A DNA stretch of 61,942 nt from Streptococcus mitis subsp. hohhotensis (GCF_020089495.2 NZ_JAIRCA020000013.1:1-61942), one strand, 5' to 3'; shown: positions 45,141 through 53,261, counted from the stretch's first letter. Notes: a model not told the origin generated them from the sequence alone. Numbers and translations are program-made.

Positions 45141-45473
45141 GTTTCACTAAAATTTTGTACAACCTTCGCCTCGTCGCCTGGTCTATAAACGGTTTATCCA
45201 GCAAGACTGGAGCTCTCTGATTTTCAGAGAGCTTTTTCATTGAGGTTTTATCGATCACAATTTTGGAGACTACAAAAACCTCAAATGGTATCAGCTAATT
45301 ACACCATAAGGGTGCGTAGCTACTCGGCTTGAAAAGCCGAGTAGCTGTCTGCAAGCCCCTTCGGAGAGCCCACACTTTACGAAGTAAAGTATAGTATGTT
45401 ATACTTTACATGGAAGTAGTCACCGAATTCCAGTTAGAAATTACTTTGTAACTACGTTTTGAGGAGGAGTAAA
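45141..45473. other. Hairpin-rich region between rpsO and cadD
   Basis: No full gene here. In order: ATAAAC/GTTTAT hairpin near 45185; terminator AGCTCTCTGA/TCAGAGAGCT with T run (45211-45237); TTGAGGTTTT/AAAACCTCAA (45240-45249 with 45275-45284); a perfect 13-bp hairpin 45318-45330 with 45334-45346; then the cadD operator. The density of hairpins is unusual for an intergenic region. Confidence 0.7.
45383..45408 (+). promoter_or_regulatory. cadD promoter with palindromic operator
   Basis: GTAAAGTATA (45383-45392) and TATACTTTAC (45399-45408) are exact complements 6 bases apart. The right arm contains TATACT (45399-45404) preceded by TGT, an extended -10. A bound repressor would occlude the promoter. 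No regulator gene for it lies in the window next to cadD. Confidence 0.65.
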
Positions 45474-45548
45474 ATGCTTTCCTATGTTCGAAATTACCCA
45501 CTAGCGATAGCTAAATTAATGTGTCTGTGCTCTCCTAAAATCTGCTGA
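45474..45548 (+). CDS. Short Cys-rich upstream ORF of cadD (possible leader peptide)
   Basis: 24 codons with an excellent GAGGAGGAG ribosome-binding site (45461-45469) and ATG, reading MLSYVRNYPLAIAK then LMCLCSPKIC and TGA. Three cysteines cluster at the end. CTCTCCT inside it (45530-45536) is fully complementary, with one wobble, to AGGAGGG (45567-45573), the cadD ribosome-binding site. This suits a translational attenuator answering to metal or thiol state. It could instead be a chance ORF or a gene relic. Confidence 0.45.
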   Translation: MLSYVRNYPLAIAKLMCLCSPKIC

Positions 45549-45579
45549 TTTATTACTGACTAATACAGGAGGGTTTTTT

Positions 45580-46200
45580 ATGGGACAGACAATCATATCT
45601 GCTATTGGTGTTTATATTTCCACCAGTATCGATTATTTAATTATTTTATTTATTTTATTTGCACAGCTATCACAGAATAAACAAAAATGGCATATTTATG
45701 CAGGGCAATATCTAGGCACAGGCTTACTTGTAGGGGCGAGTTTAGTTGCTGCTTATGTCGTTAATTTCGTGCCTGAAGAATGGATGGTTGGATTGCTTGG
45801 TTTAATCCCTATCTATTTAGGGATTCGCTTTGCAATTGTTGGAGAAGGTGAGGAAGAAGAGGAAGAAGAGGAAGAAATTATTGAAAGATTAGAACAAAGC
45901 AAGGCAAATCAACTGTTTTGGACAGTTACATTGCTAACAATTGCGTCTGGCGGAGATAATTTAGGTATCTATATACCTTATTTTGCTTCATTAGATTGGT
46001 CACAGACCCTCGTGGCCTTGCTTGTGTTTGTAATCGGCATAATTATCTTATGCGAGATTAGTCGGGTGTTATCCTCTATTCCCTTAATATTCGAGACAAT
46101 TGAAAAATACGAGCGAATCATTGTGCCCTTAGTATTCATTCTACTTGGACTATATATCATGTATGAAAATGGCACGATAGAGACTTTTCTGACCGTGTAG
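45580..46200 (+). CDS. cadD: CadD-family cadmium resistance transporter
   Basis: A 206 aa membrane protein of the CadD family, which confers cadmium (and weak zinc) resistance in staphylococci and streptococci. About five to six hydrophobic segments, the N-terminal TIISAIGVYISTSIDYLIIL motif, and a second family motif TIASGGDNLGIYIPYF (about residues 124-139). Between them lies an acidic run of nine Glu (about 90-98) that could bind metal in the cytoplasm. AGGAGGG precedes the ATG. Its stop codon lies in a copy of the rpsO terminator tail, so the locus looks inserted there. Confidence 0.88.
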   Translation: MGQTIISAIGVYISTSIDYLIILFILFAQLSQNKQKWHIYAGQYLGTGLLVGASLVAAYVVNFVPEEWMVGLLGLIPIYLGIRFAIVGEGEEEEEEEEEIIERLEQSKANQLFWTVTLLTIASGGDNLGIYIPYFASLDWSQTLVALLVFVIGIIILCEISRVLSSIPLIFETIEKYERIIVPLVFILLGLYIMYENGTIETFLTV

Positions 46201-46240
46201 ATTTTTTTGTTTCACTAGGATTTTAGCCCGAGCTCAAATC

Positions 46241-46266
46241 AGCTCTCTGACTTCAGAGAGCTTTTT
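46241..46266 (+). terminator. cadD terminator
   Basis: AGCTCTCTGA (46241-46250) pairs with TCAGAGAGCT (46253-46262) before a T run; near duplicate of the hairpin at 45211-45237. Confidence 0.88.
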
Positions 46267-46269
46267 ATG

Positions 46270-46330
46270 TTGTCACCTTACCTCGATATACTCAAGTATA
46301 ATCTTCGGTTATGATTATTAGCACTGTAAG
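46270..46330. repeat. 61-base repeat, right copy
   Basis: Second copy of the element at 45039-45099, same orientation, differing at about 5 positions near the right end. Confidence 0.85.
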
Positions 46331-46355
46331 ACCAACTATATTTATTTTTCTCATC

Positions 46356-46384
46356 TTGTTCCATTGTTGAAAATATGGTATACT
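46356..46384 (+). promoter_or_regulatory. Promoter of the siderophore transport operon
   Basis: TTGTTC (46356-46361), 17-base spacer, TATACT (46379-46384) preceded by TGG. A strong AAAGGAGG site lies before the first gene. Confidence 0.6.
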
Positions 46385-46433
46385 TTTCATGAGAATTTTC
46401 TAAATTTTTAAGATTCTATCAAAGGAGGTTTTC

Positions 46434-47480
46434 ATGCTTTCCAAATTTTCTGGAAGCCGACAAGACCAGCAATTTCTGTTACTTTTAGTTATTTTGCTAG
46501 GTATTTTAGGGATTTCTCTCTTTCTAGCAGTTTCAATGGGATCTGTTGCAGTTGATCTAGGAGATACCTATCGGATTATTTTGAGCAGGTTAGGATTTCC
46601 TCTTGAGATAGGAGAGGTTTCCAAGTCCACTCTTGCCATTGTATGGAACATGAGATTTCCTCGAGTATTGTTAGGTCTGATAGTAGGAGCAGGCCTTTCT
46701 ATGTGTGGTAGTGTGATGCAGTCTACAGTGAACAATCCCATCGCTGAGCCTTATGTCTTAGGAATCTCTGCTGGTGCAACTTTAGGGGCAACCTTGAGCA
46801 TCATTCTTGGTTTAAAAGTGATGATTAGCCTTGGAGCTTTTCTTGGCGCTATTTTGGCAACAATTGCTGTCCTCATCATTGCCTCTATGCAGGGAAGGAT
46901 GACGACTTCCAGTCTGATCTTATCAGGAACGGTGGTCAACGCTCTCTTTCTGGCTTTTTCCAACTTTATTATCTCAGTTGGAGCTAATGCGGATAGTGTG
47001 ATGACCATTAAGTTTTGGACCATGGGATCGCTCGCTGGGACTTCCTGGGCAGACTTGGTTCTGCCAACTATAGTAGTAGGAATAGCCTTTCTATTTTTCT
47101 CTACCCAGTATCGTGTTTTCAATGCGATGATGATGGGAGATGAGGCTGCTTTAACTTTGGGGATTCCCTTACGCTTTTATTGGTATCTTTATGTGAGCAT
47201 GGTGGCTGTGCTGACAGCAGTCTTAGTGGCAACCTGTGGGATTATTGGATTTGTCGGTCTGATTACTCCACATTTAGCTCGAGGGTTAGTAGGAACGAAT
47301 TACAAGAGGCTTTTTCCTGTTGCAACCTTGCTAGGTGCCCTCTTTGTCATCTGGGCAGACGTACTCTCTCGTATCATCATTCCAAACGCAGAGCTTCCTA
47401 TTGGTATTTTCACAGCCTTAGTAGGTGCTCCCTTCTTTATCTACATTGTTGGAGGTAGACGAAGGGAGGTGAGGGTCTGA
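46434..47480 (+). CDS. Iron-siderophore ABC transporter permease (FecCD family)
   Basis: A 348 aa permease with about nine to ten hydrophobic segments. FecCD hallmarks are visible: RFPRVLLGLIVGAGLSMCGSVMQ (about residues 77-99, quoted in pieces: RFPRVLLG, GAGLSMCG), NPIAEPYVLGISAGA and GIIGFVGLITPHLARGL, then PNAELPIGIFTALVGAPFF. Only one permease gene is present, so a homodimer would be expected. The ATPase gene begins one base after the stop codon. First gene of a four-gene operon with its own promoter, directly behind the cadD repeats. Confidence 0.93.
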   Translation: MLSKFSGSRQDQQFLLLLVILLGILGISLFLAVSMGSVAVDLGDTYRIILSRLGFPLEIGEVSKSTLAIVWNMRFPRVLLGLIVGAGLSMCGSVMQSTVNNPIAEPYVLGISAGATLGATLSIILGLKVMISLGAFLGAILATIAVLIIASMQGRMTTSSLILSGTVVNALFLAFSNFIISVGANADSVMTIKFWTMGSLAGTSWADLVLPTIVVGIAFLFFSTQYRVFNAMMMGDEAALTLGIPLRFYWYLYVSMVAVLTAVLVATCGIIGFVGLITPHLARGLVGTNYKRLFPVATLLGALFVIWADVLSRIIIPNAELPIGIFTALVGAPFFIYIVGGRRREVRV

Positions 47481-47481
47481 T

Positions 47482-48237
47482 ATGGACTTGATTTGTCAGG
47501 ACATCCATTTTGGACTAGGAGAGAAAAAAATCCTCAAAGGAGTTTCTCTTAAGGTTGAAGGGAATCAATTTCACACGATATTAGGACCAAATGGAAGCGG
47601 GAAAACCAGTCTACTTAAACTCCTCTATCGTCAGGAAAAGGCGGACAAAGGCTTGATAAGCCTAGATGGAAAGCCGCTAGAGCATTGGTCACTCAAAGAA
47701 ACAGCCAAGCAAATGGCAGTTGTCACCCAGTTTAATCAATTGCAGTTTGATTGTACAGTTGAGGAAATCGTCTTGCTGGGAAGAACTCCCCACCTCTCTT
47801 TTTTAGAGAAGGAAAAGGAAAGGGATTATGCCCTCGTTCAAGATGCTCTCGTTAAGGTGGATATGCTCGAGAAGAAAATTCGTCTCTATTCGTCTCTGTC
47901 AGGGGGAGAGAAACAGCGAGTCTTACTAGCCCGAGCCTTGGCGCAAGAACCGACTCTCTTGCTCCTGGACGAACCAACCAATCACCTGGATATCAAGTAT
48001 CAGCTAGACTTGTTGGCCATTGTGAAAAATCTCAAGGTCAATGTTCTAGCTGTCCTACATGATATTCAACTTGCTTGTCGCTATTCGGATTATCTCTATC
48101 TGATGAAAGAGGGAGAAATCCTTTACCAAGGGACTCCAAAGGAGACCATCACCCCTGAGTCATTGCAAACTGTATACGGAGTTCAAAGTCAGGTGACTTG
48201 GACCGAGGATCAGCAAGCTATGATTCACTATTTATAA
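47482..48237 (+). CDS. Iron-siderophore ABC transporter ATP-binding protein (FecE/FhuC family)
   Basis: ATPase of 251 aa: Walker A LGPNGSGKTS (about residue 33), LSGGEKQRV signature, Walker B LLLLDEPTNHLDIKYQ, and H-loop VLHDIQLACRYSDYL. The NHLDI...L pattern after Walker B is characteristic of FecE/FhuC/BtuD importers. It starts 1 base after the permease stop and is followed 19 bases later by the binding-protein gene. The C-terminal GVQSQVTWTEDQQAMIHYL is a short species-type tail. Confidence 0.94.
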   Translation: MDLICQDIHFGLGEKKILKGVSLKVEGNQFHTILGPNGSGKTSLLKLLYRQEKADKGLISLDGKPLEHWSLKETAKQMAVVTQFNQLQFDCTVEEIVLLGRTPHLSFLEKEKERDYALVQDALVKVDMLEKKIRLYSSLSGGEKQRVLLARALAQEPTLLLLDEPTNHLDIKYQLDLLAIVKNLKVNVLAVLHDIQLACRYSDYLYLMKEGEILYQGTPKETITPESLQTVYGVQSQVTWTEDQQAMIHYL

Positions 48238-48256
48238 GAATGAAAAGGAAAACAAG

Positions 48257-49267
48257 ATGAAAAAAACACTAAGCATTTTACTGGTAACAGTAGCTACCCT
48301 AACCATGGCAGCTTGTGCTAACACTACCACTGAAAAATCTACGACACAATCTAGCACAGAAACAAGTCAAAAGGCGAGCACAGAGACGACTTATCCACTA
48401 ACGGTCAAAACCTATGACGCGAAAGGGAATGAAGTCGAACAAGTCTTTGACAAGGCACCTGAAAAAGTTATCACCAACAATCTTTCAACCACGGAAATCT
48501 TATTGGAGTTGGGGTTGAAGGATAAAATTGCTGGTATGCTCAATCCAGACAATGCTGTGACGGACAAATACAAGGACGCGATTGCGAATATTCCTCAAAT
48601 TGGGGATAAAAAAACAGTCTCACAAGAGACAGTCCTTTCTTATGAGCCAGACGCTGTGATGGGTCGAAACATGATGTTTTCTGAAAAATCCTTGGGGACA
48701 GTTAGCACTTGGAATGAAAACAAAATCCCAGTTTATACTCAAAAAGCTTCTCTCTCAACGATTCAGCAAGATTTGGGAAATATCGTAGAAGATGTCAAAA
48801 ATCTTGGAATGATTTTTAATGTGCAGGACAAGGCCAATGAATACGCAGCCCAATTACAAACTAAAATTGACGCTGTTAAGAAAGCAAATCCAGCAAGCCA
48901 AGGTGAAAAGAAGAAGGCTTTGATTATGGTTGCTTATAATGATCAAACCTTTGGTGCCTACAAGTCTGCTTTGCAAGAAAGTTTGCTGAACCAACTTGGT
49001 TATACAAACGTTGCTACGGGGACATCAGGCTTGACCTTGGAAAATCTCGTGTCAATGGATCCTGAATTGATTATCTATGTAACCAGCGACCGCAATAAAA
49101 AATTGGATGAAAAAGCAGTAGAGTTGATGAAGGCAAATGCTGTTTTGGAAAGCGTTCCTGCTATTAAGAATCAAAAAATCATGACCATCTCTTACGATGA
49201 ATTGATGGACTATGGTCCAGCAGTGATTGATTCCCTTGAGAAAATCAATGACTTTATCAATAAATAA
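48257..49267 (+). CDS. Iron-siderophore binding lipoprotein
   Basis: Substrate-binding protein of 336 aa, periplasmic-binding-protein class III (TroA/FepB-like). The signal MKKTLSILLVTVATLTMAAC has a lipobox with Cys at 20, followed by a Thr/Ser-rich linker. The mature part shows the family start KAPEKVITNNLSTTEILLELG and the central DPELIIYVTSDRN. No TonB machinery is needed in a Gram-positive. AAAACAAG is a weak ribosome-binding site. The esterase gene overlaps its end by 17 bases. Which siderophore is bound is unknown. Confidence 0.92.
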   Translation: MKKTLSILLVTVATLTMAACANTTTEKSTTQSSTETSQKASTETTYPLTVKTYDAKGNEVEQVFDKAPEKVITNNLSTTEILLELGLKDKIAGMLNPDNAVTDKYKDAIANIPQIGDKKTVSQETVLSYEPDAVMGRNMMFSEKSLGTVSTWNENKIPVYTQKASLSTIQQDLGNIVEDVKNLGMIFNVQDKANEYAAQLQTKIDAVKKANPASQGEKKKALIMVAYNDQTFGAYKSALQESLLNQLGYTNVATGTSGLTLENLVSMDPELIIYVTSDRNKKLDEKAVELMKANAVLESVPAIKNQKIMTISYDELMDYGPAVIDSLEKINDFINK

Positions 49268-49940
49268 TGAGTTTGATTGGGAAGGAATTCAAGTCAAAAT
49301 CAGCCTTCCCTCTAACTACGACCCCAATCAAACCTATCCGGCTATTTTATTGAATGATGGAAACTTGGACTTCCTATCGTCCCTTTCCGAATCTATGATT
49401 TTAGTGGGCTTGACCTCTAAAAATCGCTTAGACGACTACACTCCCTGGGCGACATCGGCTCTGAGAGATGGAGCTCCAGATTTTGGAGGTCAGGCCAACG
49501 TCTATCATGAACATTTATTTGGAGGTCTTTTAGACAAGTTGCAGTCGCTTTATCGCCTGGATGAAGCACGCCTTGCTTATGGAGGCTACTCACTAGGTGG
49601 TTTGGCGGCAGTCTACAGTCTTTTCAGCTTTGACAAGGTTTCCTGTGTCTTTTCCATCTGCGGTTCCTTTTGGTATCCTGATTTTGTGACTTACTGCAAG
49701 GAAGAAAATGTGAAAAATTTGGACTGTTTGCTGTATTTACAGAACGGTCAAACAGAAGGAGTCAATCATAGCAATCGCTTGGCTCAAGCACCAGTCTATG
49801 CTGAGCAGATCCATACCAGTCTTCAGAAATGCTATCCGAACGGTCAGTTTGTCTTTGACCCTTATGGGCATCATGAACAAGTAGCTGAACGATTCCTAGC
49901 TTTTTCCAGCTGGTTGGCCCAAAAATGGAAAATCGAATAA
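49251..49940 (+). CDS. Siderophore esterase-like alpha/beta hydrolase
   Basis: A 229 aa alpha/beta hydrolase of the esterase D / enterochelin-esterase type, with the nucleophile in YGGYSLGGLAAVYS (about residue 115-120), an N-terminal AILLNDGNLDFL strand, and a likely catalytic His in PYGHHEQV. The ATG at 49251 overlaps the binding-protein gene by 17 bases; a TTG at 49227 extends it. Intracellular esterases such as Fes, IroE and BesA open tri-ester siderophores to free iron. Its place at the end of a ferric-siderophore uptake operon supports that role here, though the substrate is inferred. Confidence 0.75.
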   Translation, partial: TLSINNEFDWEGIQVKISLPSNYDPNQTYPAILLNDGNLDFLSSLSESMILVGLTSKNRLDDYTPWATSALRDGAPDFGGQANVYHEHLFGGLLDKLQSLYRLDEARLAYGGYSLGGLAAVYSLFSFDKVSCVFSICGSFWYPDFVTYCKEENVKNLDCLLYLQNGQTEGVNHSNRLAQAPVYAEQIHTSLQKCYPNGQFVFDPYGHHEQVAERFLAFSSWLAQKWKIE

Positions 49941-49947
49941 AAGATTT

Positions 49948-49971
49948 ATCCCTTGGCTTTTGCCAAGGGAT
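49948..49971. terminator. Terminator between the siderophore operon and plsC
   Basis: ATCCCTTGGC-TTTT-GCCAAGGGAT, a perfect 10-bp stem between convergent genes; T-rich flank on both strands. Confidence 0.85.
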
Positions 49972-49983
49972 TGTTGTATTTAT

Positions 49984-50733
49984 TTAACCAAGTTTTTCTC
50001 TCTTTTTATCTGGATTCCATACGAAGCTTGCGATAAAGCTAAAGATGATGGTTAAGATAGCAAGGATAATGGCAAGGATGAGGGCAGGGATGCGGATAAA
50101 CCACCAGAGTGGGTTTGGTTTTTTATCATTGTGCCATTGTTTCGTTTCGTCGTCCAAACGTTGAAATTCTGCTTGGATGCGATTGGCGACTGTTTCAATA
50201 CCTTCATCATTCATTTTCTTGATATCTGAGATATCGATTGGATTTCCAAAGTTCATATCAACACGCTCACGGCTAACCAAGCCTTTTAAAGTCATGGGAC
50301 CTGTATAGGTAACAGGCATGATACGGACCTTGGCCATCTTGGCAATCAGAGCTACGCCACCCTTGACATCGTTTGAGTGACGGCTCCCGCTTGGAAACAT
50401 GATGAGAGCGCGATCACTTTTTTTGAGAACATTGATAGGATATTTGATGGCAGAAGCGCTAGGATTTTCACGGTCGATAGGAAAAGCGCCACACATACGA
50501 ATCCACCAACCAAAAATACGGTTGGTAAAGAGTTCTTTTTTTGCCATAAAGATAAATTGTTTTGGCTTGGTCGCAAAGGCCATGTAAACAGGATCCCACC
50601 AGGTGCGGTGAGGTGCAACCAGAATATAATTTTCATCTTGATTAGGAATTTTATCAGTATTATGATAGTGGGCATTGCCATTGATGGACCATAGGAGCAA
50701 GACAACCAATCCACGTAAATAAGTATAAAACAT
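49984..50733 (-). CDS. plsC: 1-acyl-sn-glycerol-3-phosphate acyltransferase
   Basis: Adds the second acyl chain to lysophosphatidic acid in phospholipid synthesis. The 249 aa product has the HX4D motif APHRTWWDPVYMA (about residue 41), a second block AFPIDRENPSA and the FPSGSR motif MFPSGSRHSND, as in PlsC enzymes. A C-terminal hydrophobic segment (about 222-243) follows the catalytic domain. I use the ATG at 50733, with AAGGAGATCGC ahead; the frame is open 15 codons upstream. It is single, convergent with the siderophore operon and divergent from the P-type ATPase. Confidence 0.9.
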   Translation of the reverse strand: MFYTYLRGLVVLLLWSINGNAHYHNTDKIPNQDENYILVAPHRTWWDPVYMAFATKPKQFIFMAKKELFTNRIFGWWIRMCGAFPIDRENPSASAIKYPINVLKKSDRALIMFPSGSRHSNDVKGGVALIAKMAKVRIMPVTYTGPMTLKGLVSRERVDMNFGNPIDISDIKKMNDEGIETVANRIQAEFQRLDDETKQWHNDKKPNPLWWFIRIPALILAIILAILTIIFSFIASFVWNPDKKREKLG

Positions 50734-50849
50734 GCGATCTCCTTCGATTCTTTTCTTGTTATTATTATACCTTATCAAAGGAGGGCTGGCAAACTTTTCC
50801 CTTGACTAGGTGCATATTTGGGGTGAGATTAGAATTCTGTTAAAAAAAA

Positions 50850-50858
50850 TGATATGAT
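50850..50858 (+). promoter_or_regulatory. Extended -10 promoter of the P-type ATPase gene
   Basis: TGATATGAT with the hexamer at 50853-50858. The ATG at 50866 is 7 bases further, where transcription should start, so the mRNA may be leaderless. Confidence 0.5.
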
Positions 50859-50865
50859 AGAACTT

Positions 50866-53202
50866 ATGGATAAAAATAAGATTATGGGATTAACCCAAAG
50901 AGAAGTCAAGGAAAGACAGACTAAGGGCTTGGTCAATGATTTTACTGCTTCGGCCAGTACCAGCACTTGGCAAATCGTTAAACGAAATGTCTTTACCCTT
51001 TTTAACGCTTTGAACTTTGCCATTGCTTTGGCCCTTGCCTTTGTGCAGGCTTGGAGTAATCTGGTCTTCTTTGCTGTTATCTGCTTTAACGCTTTTTCTG
51101 GAATTGTGACCGAGCTACGGGCTAAACACATGGTGGACAAGCTCAATCTCATGACCAAGGAAAAGGTCAAGACTATTCGTGATGGCCAAGAAGTGGCTCT
51201 GAATCCTGAAGAATTAGTTCTAGGAGATGTCATTCGTCTGTCTGCTGGAGAGCAGATTCCTAGTGATGCCTTGGTTTTGGAAGGCTTTGCGGAAGTCAAT
51301 GAAGCCATGTTGACGGGGGAAAGTGATTTGGTGCAAAAGGAAGTGGATGCCTTGCTTTTGTCAGGAAGTTTCCTAGCTAGTGGGTCAGTTTTAGCTCAAG
51401 TTCACCATGTAGGTGCAGACAACTATGCTGCCAAGCTCATGCTGGAAGCCAAGACTGTTAAACCTATTAACTCCCGTATCATGAAATCGCTGGACAGGTT
51501 AGCTGGTTTTACTGGGAAGATTATCATTCCCTTTGGTCTGGCTCTCTTGCTAGAAGCCTTGCTTTTAAAAAGCTTGCCTCTTAAGTCATCCGTTGTAAAC
51601 TCGTCGACAGCCCTTTTGGGAATGTTGCCTAAGGGAATTGCCCTTTTGACCATTACTTCGCTCTTGACTGCGGTGATTAAGTTGGGCTTGAAAAAGGTCT
51701 TGGTGCAGGAGATGTACTCTGTTGAGACCTTGGCGCGCGTGGATATGCTCTGTCTGGACAAGACAGGCACCATCACCCAAGGAAAGATGCAGGTGGAGGC
51801 TGTTCTTCCTTTGACCGAAGAGTATGGAGAGTCAGCGCTTGCTAGCATCTTGGCCAGCTATATGGCCCATAGTGAGGATAAAAATCCAACAGCTCAAGCT
51901 ATTCGCCAGCGTTTTGTGGGAGAGGTAGCATATCCGATGATTTCAAGCCTTCCATTTTCAAGTGATCGAAAATGGGGAGCAATGGAGTTAGAAGGTTTGG
52001 GAACAGTTTTCTTAGGTGCACCTGAGATGTTGTTGGATGCTGAAGTTCCTGAAGCTAGAGAAGCTCTTGAACGAGGTTCACGTGTCTTGGTCTTAGCTCT
52101 CAGTCAGGAGAAATTAGACCATCACAAACCACAAAAACCATCTGATATTCAGGCTCTAGCCTTGTTGGAAATCTTGGACCCCATTCGAGAGGGAGCAGCA
52201 GAGACGCTGGACTATCTCCGTTCTCAGGAAGTGGGGCTCAAGATTATCTCTGGTGACAATCCAGTTACGGTATCCAGCATTGCCCAGAAGGCTGGTTTTG
52301 CGGACTATGACAGTTATGTAGATTGCTCGAAAATTACGGATGAGGAATTGATTGCTATGGCGGAGAAGACAGCGATTTTCGGTCGTGTTTCCCCTCATCA
52401 AAAGAAACTCATCATCCAAACACTGAAAAAAGCGGGGCATACAACAGCCATGACAGGGGATGGAGTTAATGATATCCTGGCCCTTCGTGAGGCGGATTGT
52501 TCTATCGTGATGGCTGAGGGGGATCCTGCGACTCGTCAGATTGCCAATCTGGTTCTCTTGAACTCTGACTTTAATGATGTTCCTGAGATTCTCTTTGAAG
52601 GTCGTCGTGTGGTCAATAACATCGCCCATATCGCCCCTATTTTCTTGATAAAGACCATCTATTCTTTCTTGCTCGCAGTTATCTGTATCGCCAGTGCTCT
52701 TCTGGGACGGTCTGAGTGGATCTTGATTTTCCCCTTCATTCCGATCCAGATTACCATGATTGACCAGTTTGTGGAAGGTTTCCCACCATTCGTTCTGACT
52801 TTTGAGCGAAATATCAAACCTGTTGAGCCAAACTTCCTCAGAAGATCCATGCTTCGTGCCCTACCAAGTGCTCTCATGGTTGTGTTCAGCGTTCTTTTTG
52901 TGAAAATATTTGGAAGTAGCCAAGGTTGGTCTGAGTTAGAAATTTCAACCCTCCTCTATTATCTACTTGGGTCTATCGGTTTCTTATCTGTATTTAGAGC
53001 CTGCATGCCATTTACCCTCTGGCGTGTCCTCTTGATTGTTTGGTCAGTAGGAGGCTTCCTAGCCACAACTCTCTTCCCAAGAATTCAAAAACTGCTTGAA
53101 ATATCAACCTTAACAAGACAAACACTACCTATTTATGGTGTCATGATGTTGGTCTTTACCTTGATTTTCATCCTGACTAGTCGCTATCAAGCCAGAAAAT
53201 AA
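50866..53202 (+). CDS. Cation-transporting P-type ATPase
   Basis: A 778 aa P-type ATPase. The phosphorylation motif is CLDKTGTITQG (about residue 302), the actuator has MLTGESDLVQK, and the hinge is TAMTGDGVNDILALREADCSI (quoted in parts). About ten hydrophobic segments, two pairs before the large cytoplasmic loop and six after. No N-terminal metal-binding CxxC domain and no CPx motif, so it is not a heavy-metal P1B pump. Closest in layout to P2-like/CtpE calcium-type ATPases, an inference. Start chosen at ATG 50866 for length; no Shine-Dalgarno is visible there or at the next ATG (50884). Confidence 0.88.
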   Translation: MDKNKIMGLTQREVKERQTKGLVNDFTASASTSTWQIVKRNVFTLFNALNFAIALALAFVQAWSNLVFFAVICFNAFSGIVTELRAKHMVDKLNLMTKEKVKTIRDGQEVALNPEELVLGDVIRLSAGEQIPSDALVLEGFAEVNEAMLTGESDLVQKEVDALLLSGSFLASGSVLAQVHHVGADNYAAKLMLEAKTVKPINSRIMKSLDRLAGFTGKIIIPFGLALLLEALLLKSLPLKSSVVNSSTALLGMLPKGIALLTITSLLTAVIKLGLKKVLVQEMYSVETLARVDMLCLDKTGTITQGKMQVEAVLPLTEEYGESALASILASYMAHSEDKNPTAQAIRQRFVGEVAYPMISSLPFSSDRKWGAMELEGLGTVFLGAPEMLLDAEVPEAREALERGSRVLVLALSQEKLDHHKPQKPSDIQALALLEILDPIREGAAETLDYLRSQEVGLKIISGDNPVTVSSIAQKAGFADYDSYVDCSKITDEELIAMAEKTAIFGRVSPHQKKLIIQTLKKAGHTTAMTGDGVNDILALREADCSIVMAEGDPATRQIANLVLLNSDFNDVPEILFEGRRVVNNIAHIAPIFLIKTIYSFLLAVICIASALLGRSEWILIFPFIPIQITMIDQFVEGFPPFVLTFERNIKPVEPNFLRRSMLRALPSALMVVFSVLFVKIFGSSQGWSELEISTLLYYLLGSIGFLSVFRACMPFTLWRVLLIVWSVGGFLATTLFPRIQKLLEISTLTRQTLPIYGVMMLVFTLIFILTSRYQARK

Positions 53203-53204
53203 AG

Positions 53205-53236
53205 AAAGGCTGCAATCTGTGGATTGCGGTCTTTTT
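53205..53236 (+). terminator. P-type ATPase gene terminator
   Basis: GGCTGCAATC-TGTG-GATTGCGGTC followed by TTTTT. Confidence 0.85.
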
Positions 53237-53261
53237 AGGTACAAGATTGCCAGCTGAAATG

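Noticed and set aside
45061..45258. 65-codon frame on - downstream of rpsO
   Set aside because: It reads through two terminator hairpins and half of the 61-base repeat, which explain the sequence better.
45313..45400. yybP-ykoY manganese riboswitch before cadD
   Set aside because: The 13-bp hairpin and GC-rich stretch looked suggestive, but the conserved internal loops of that riboswitch are not recognisable.
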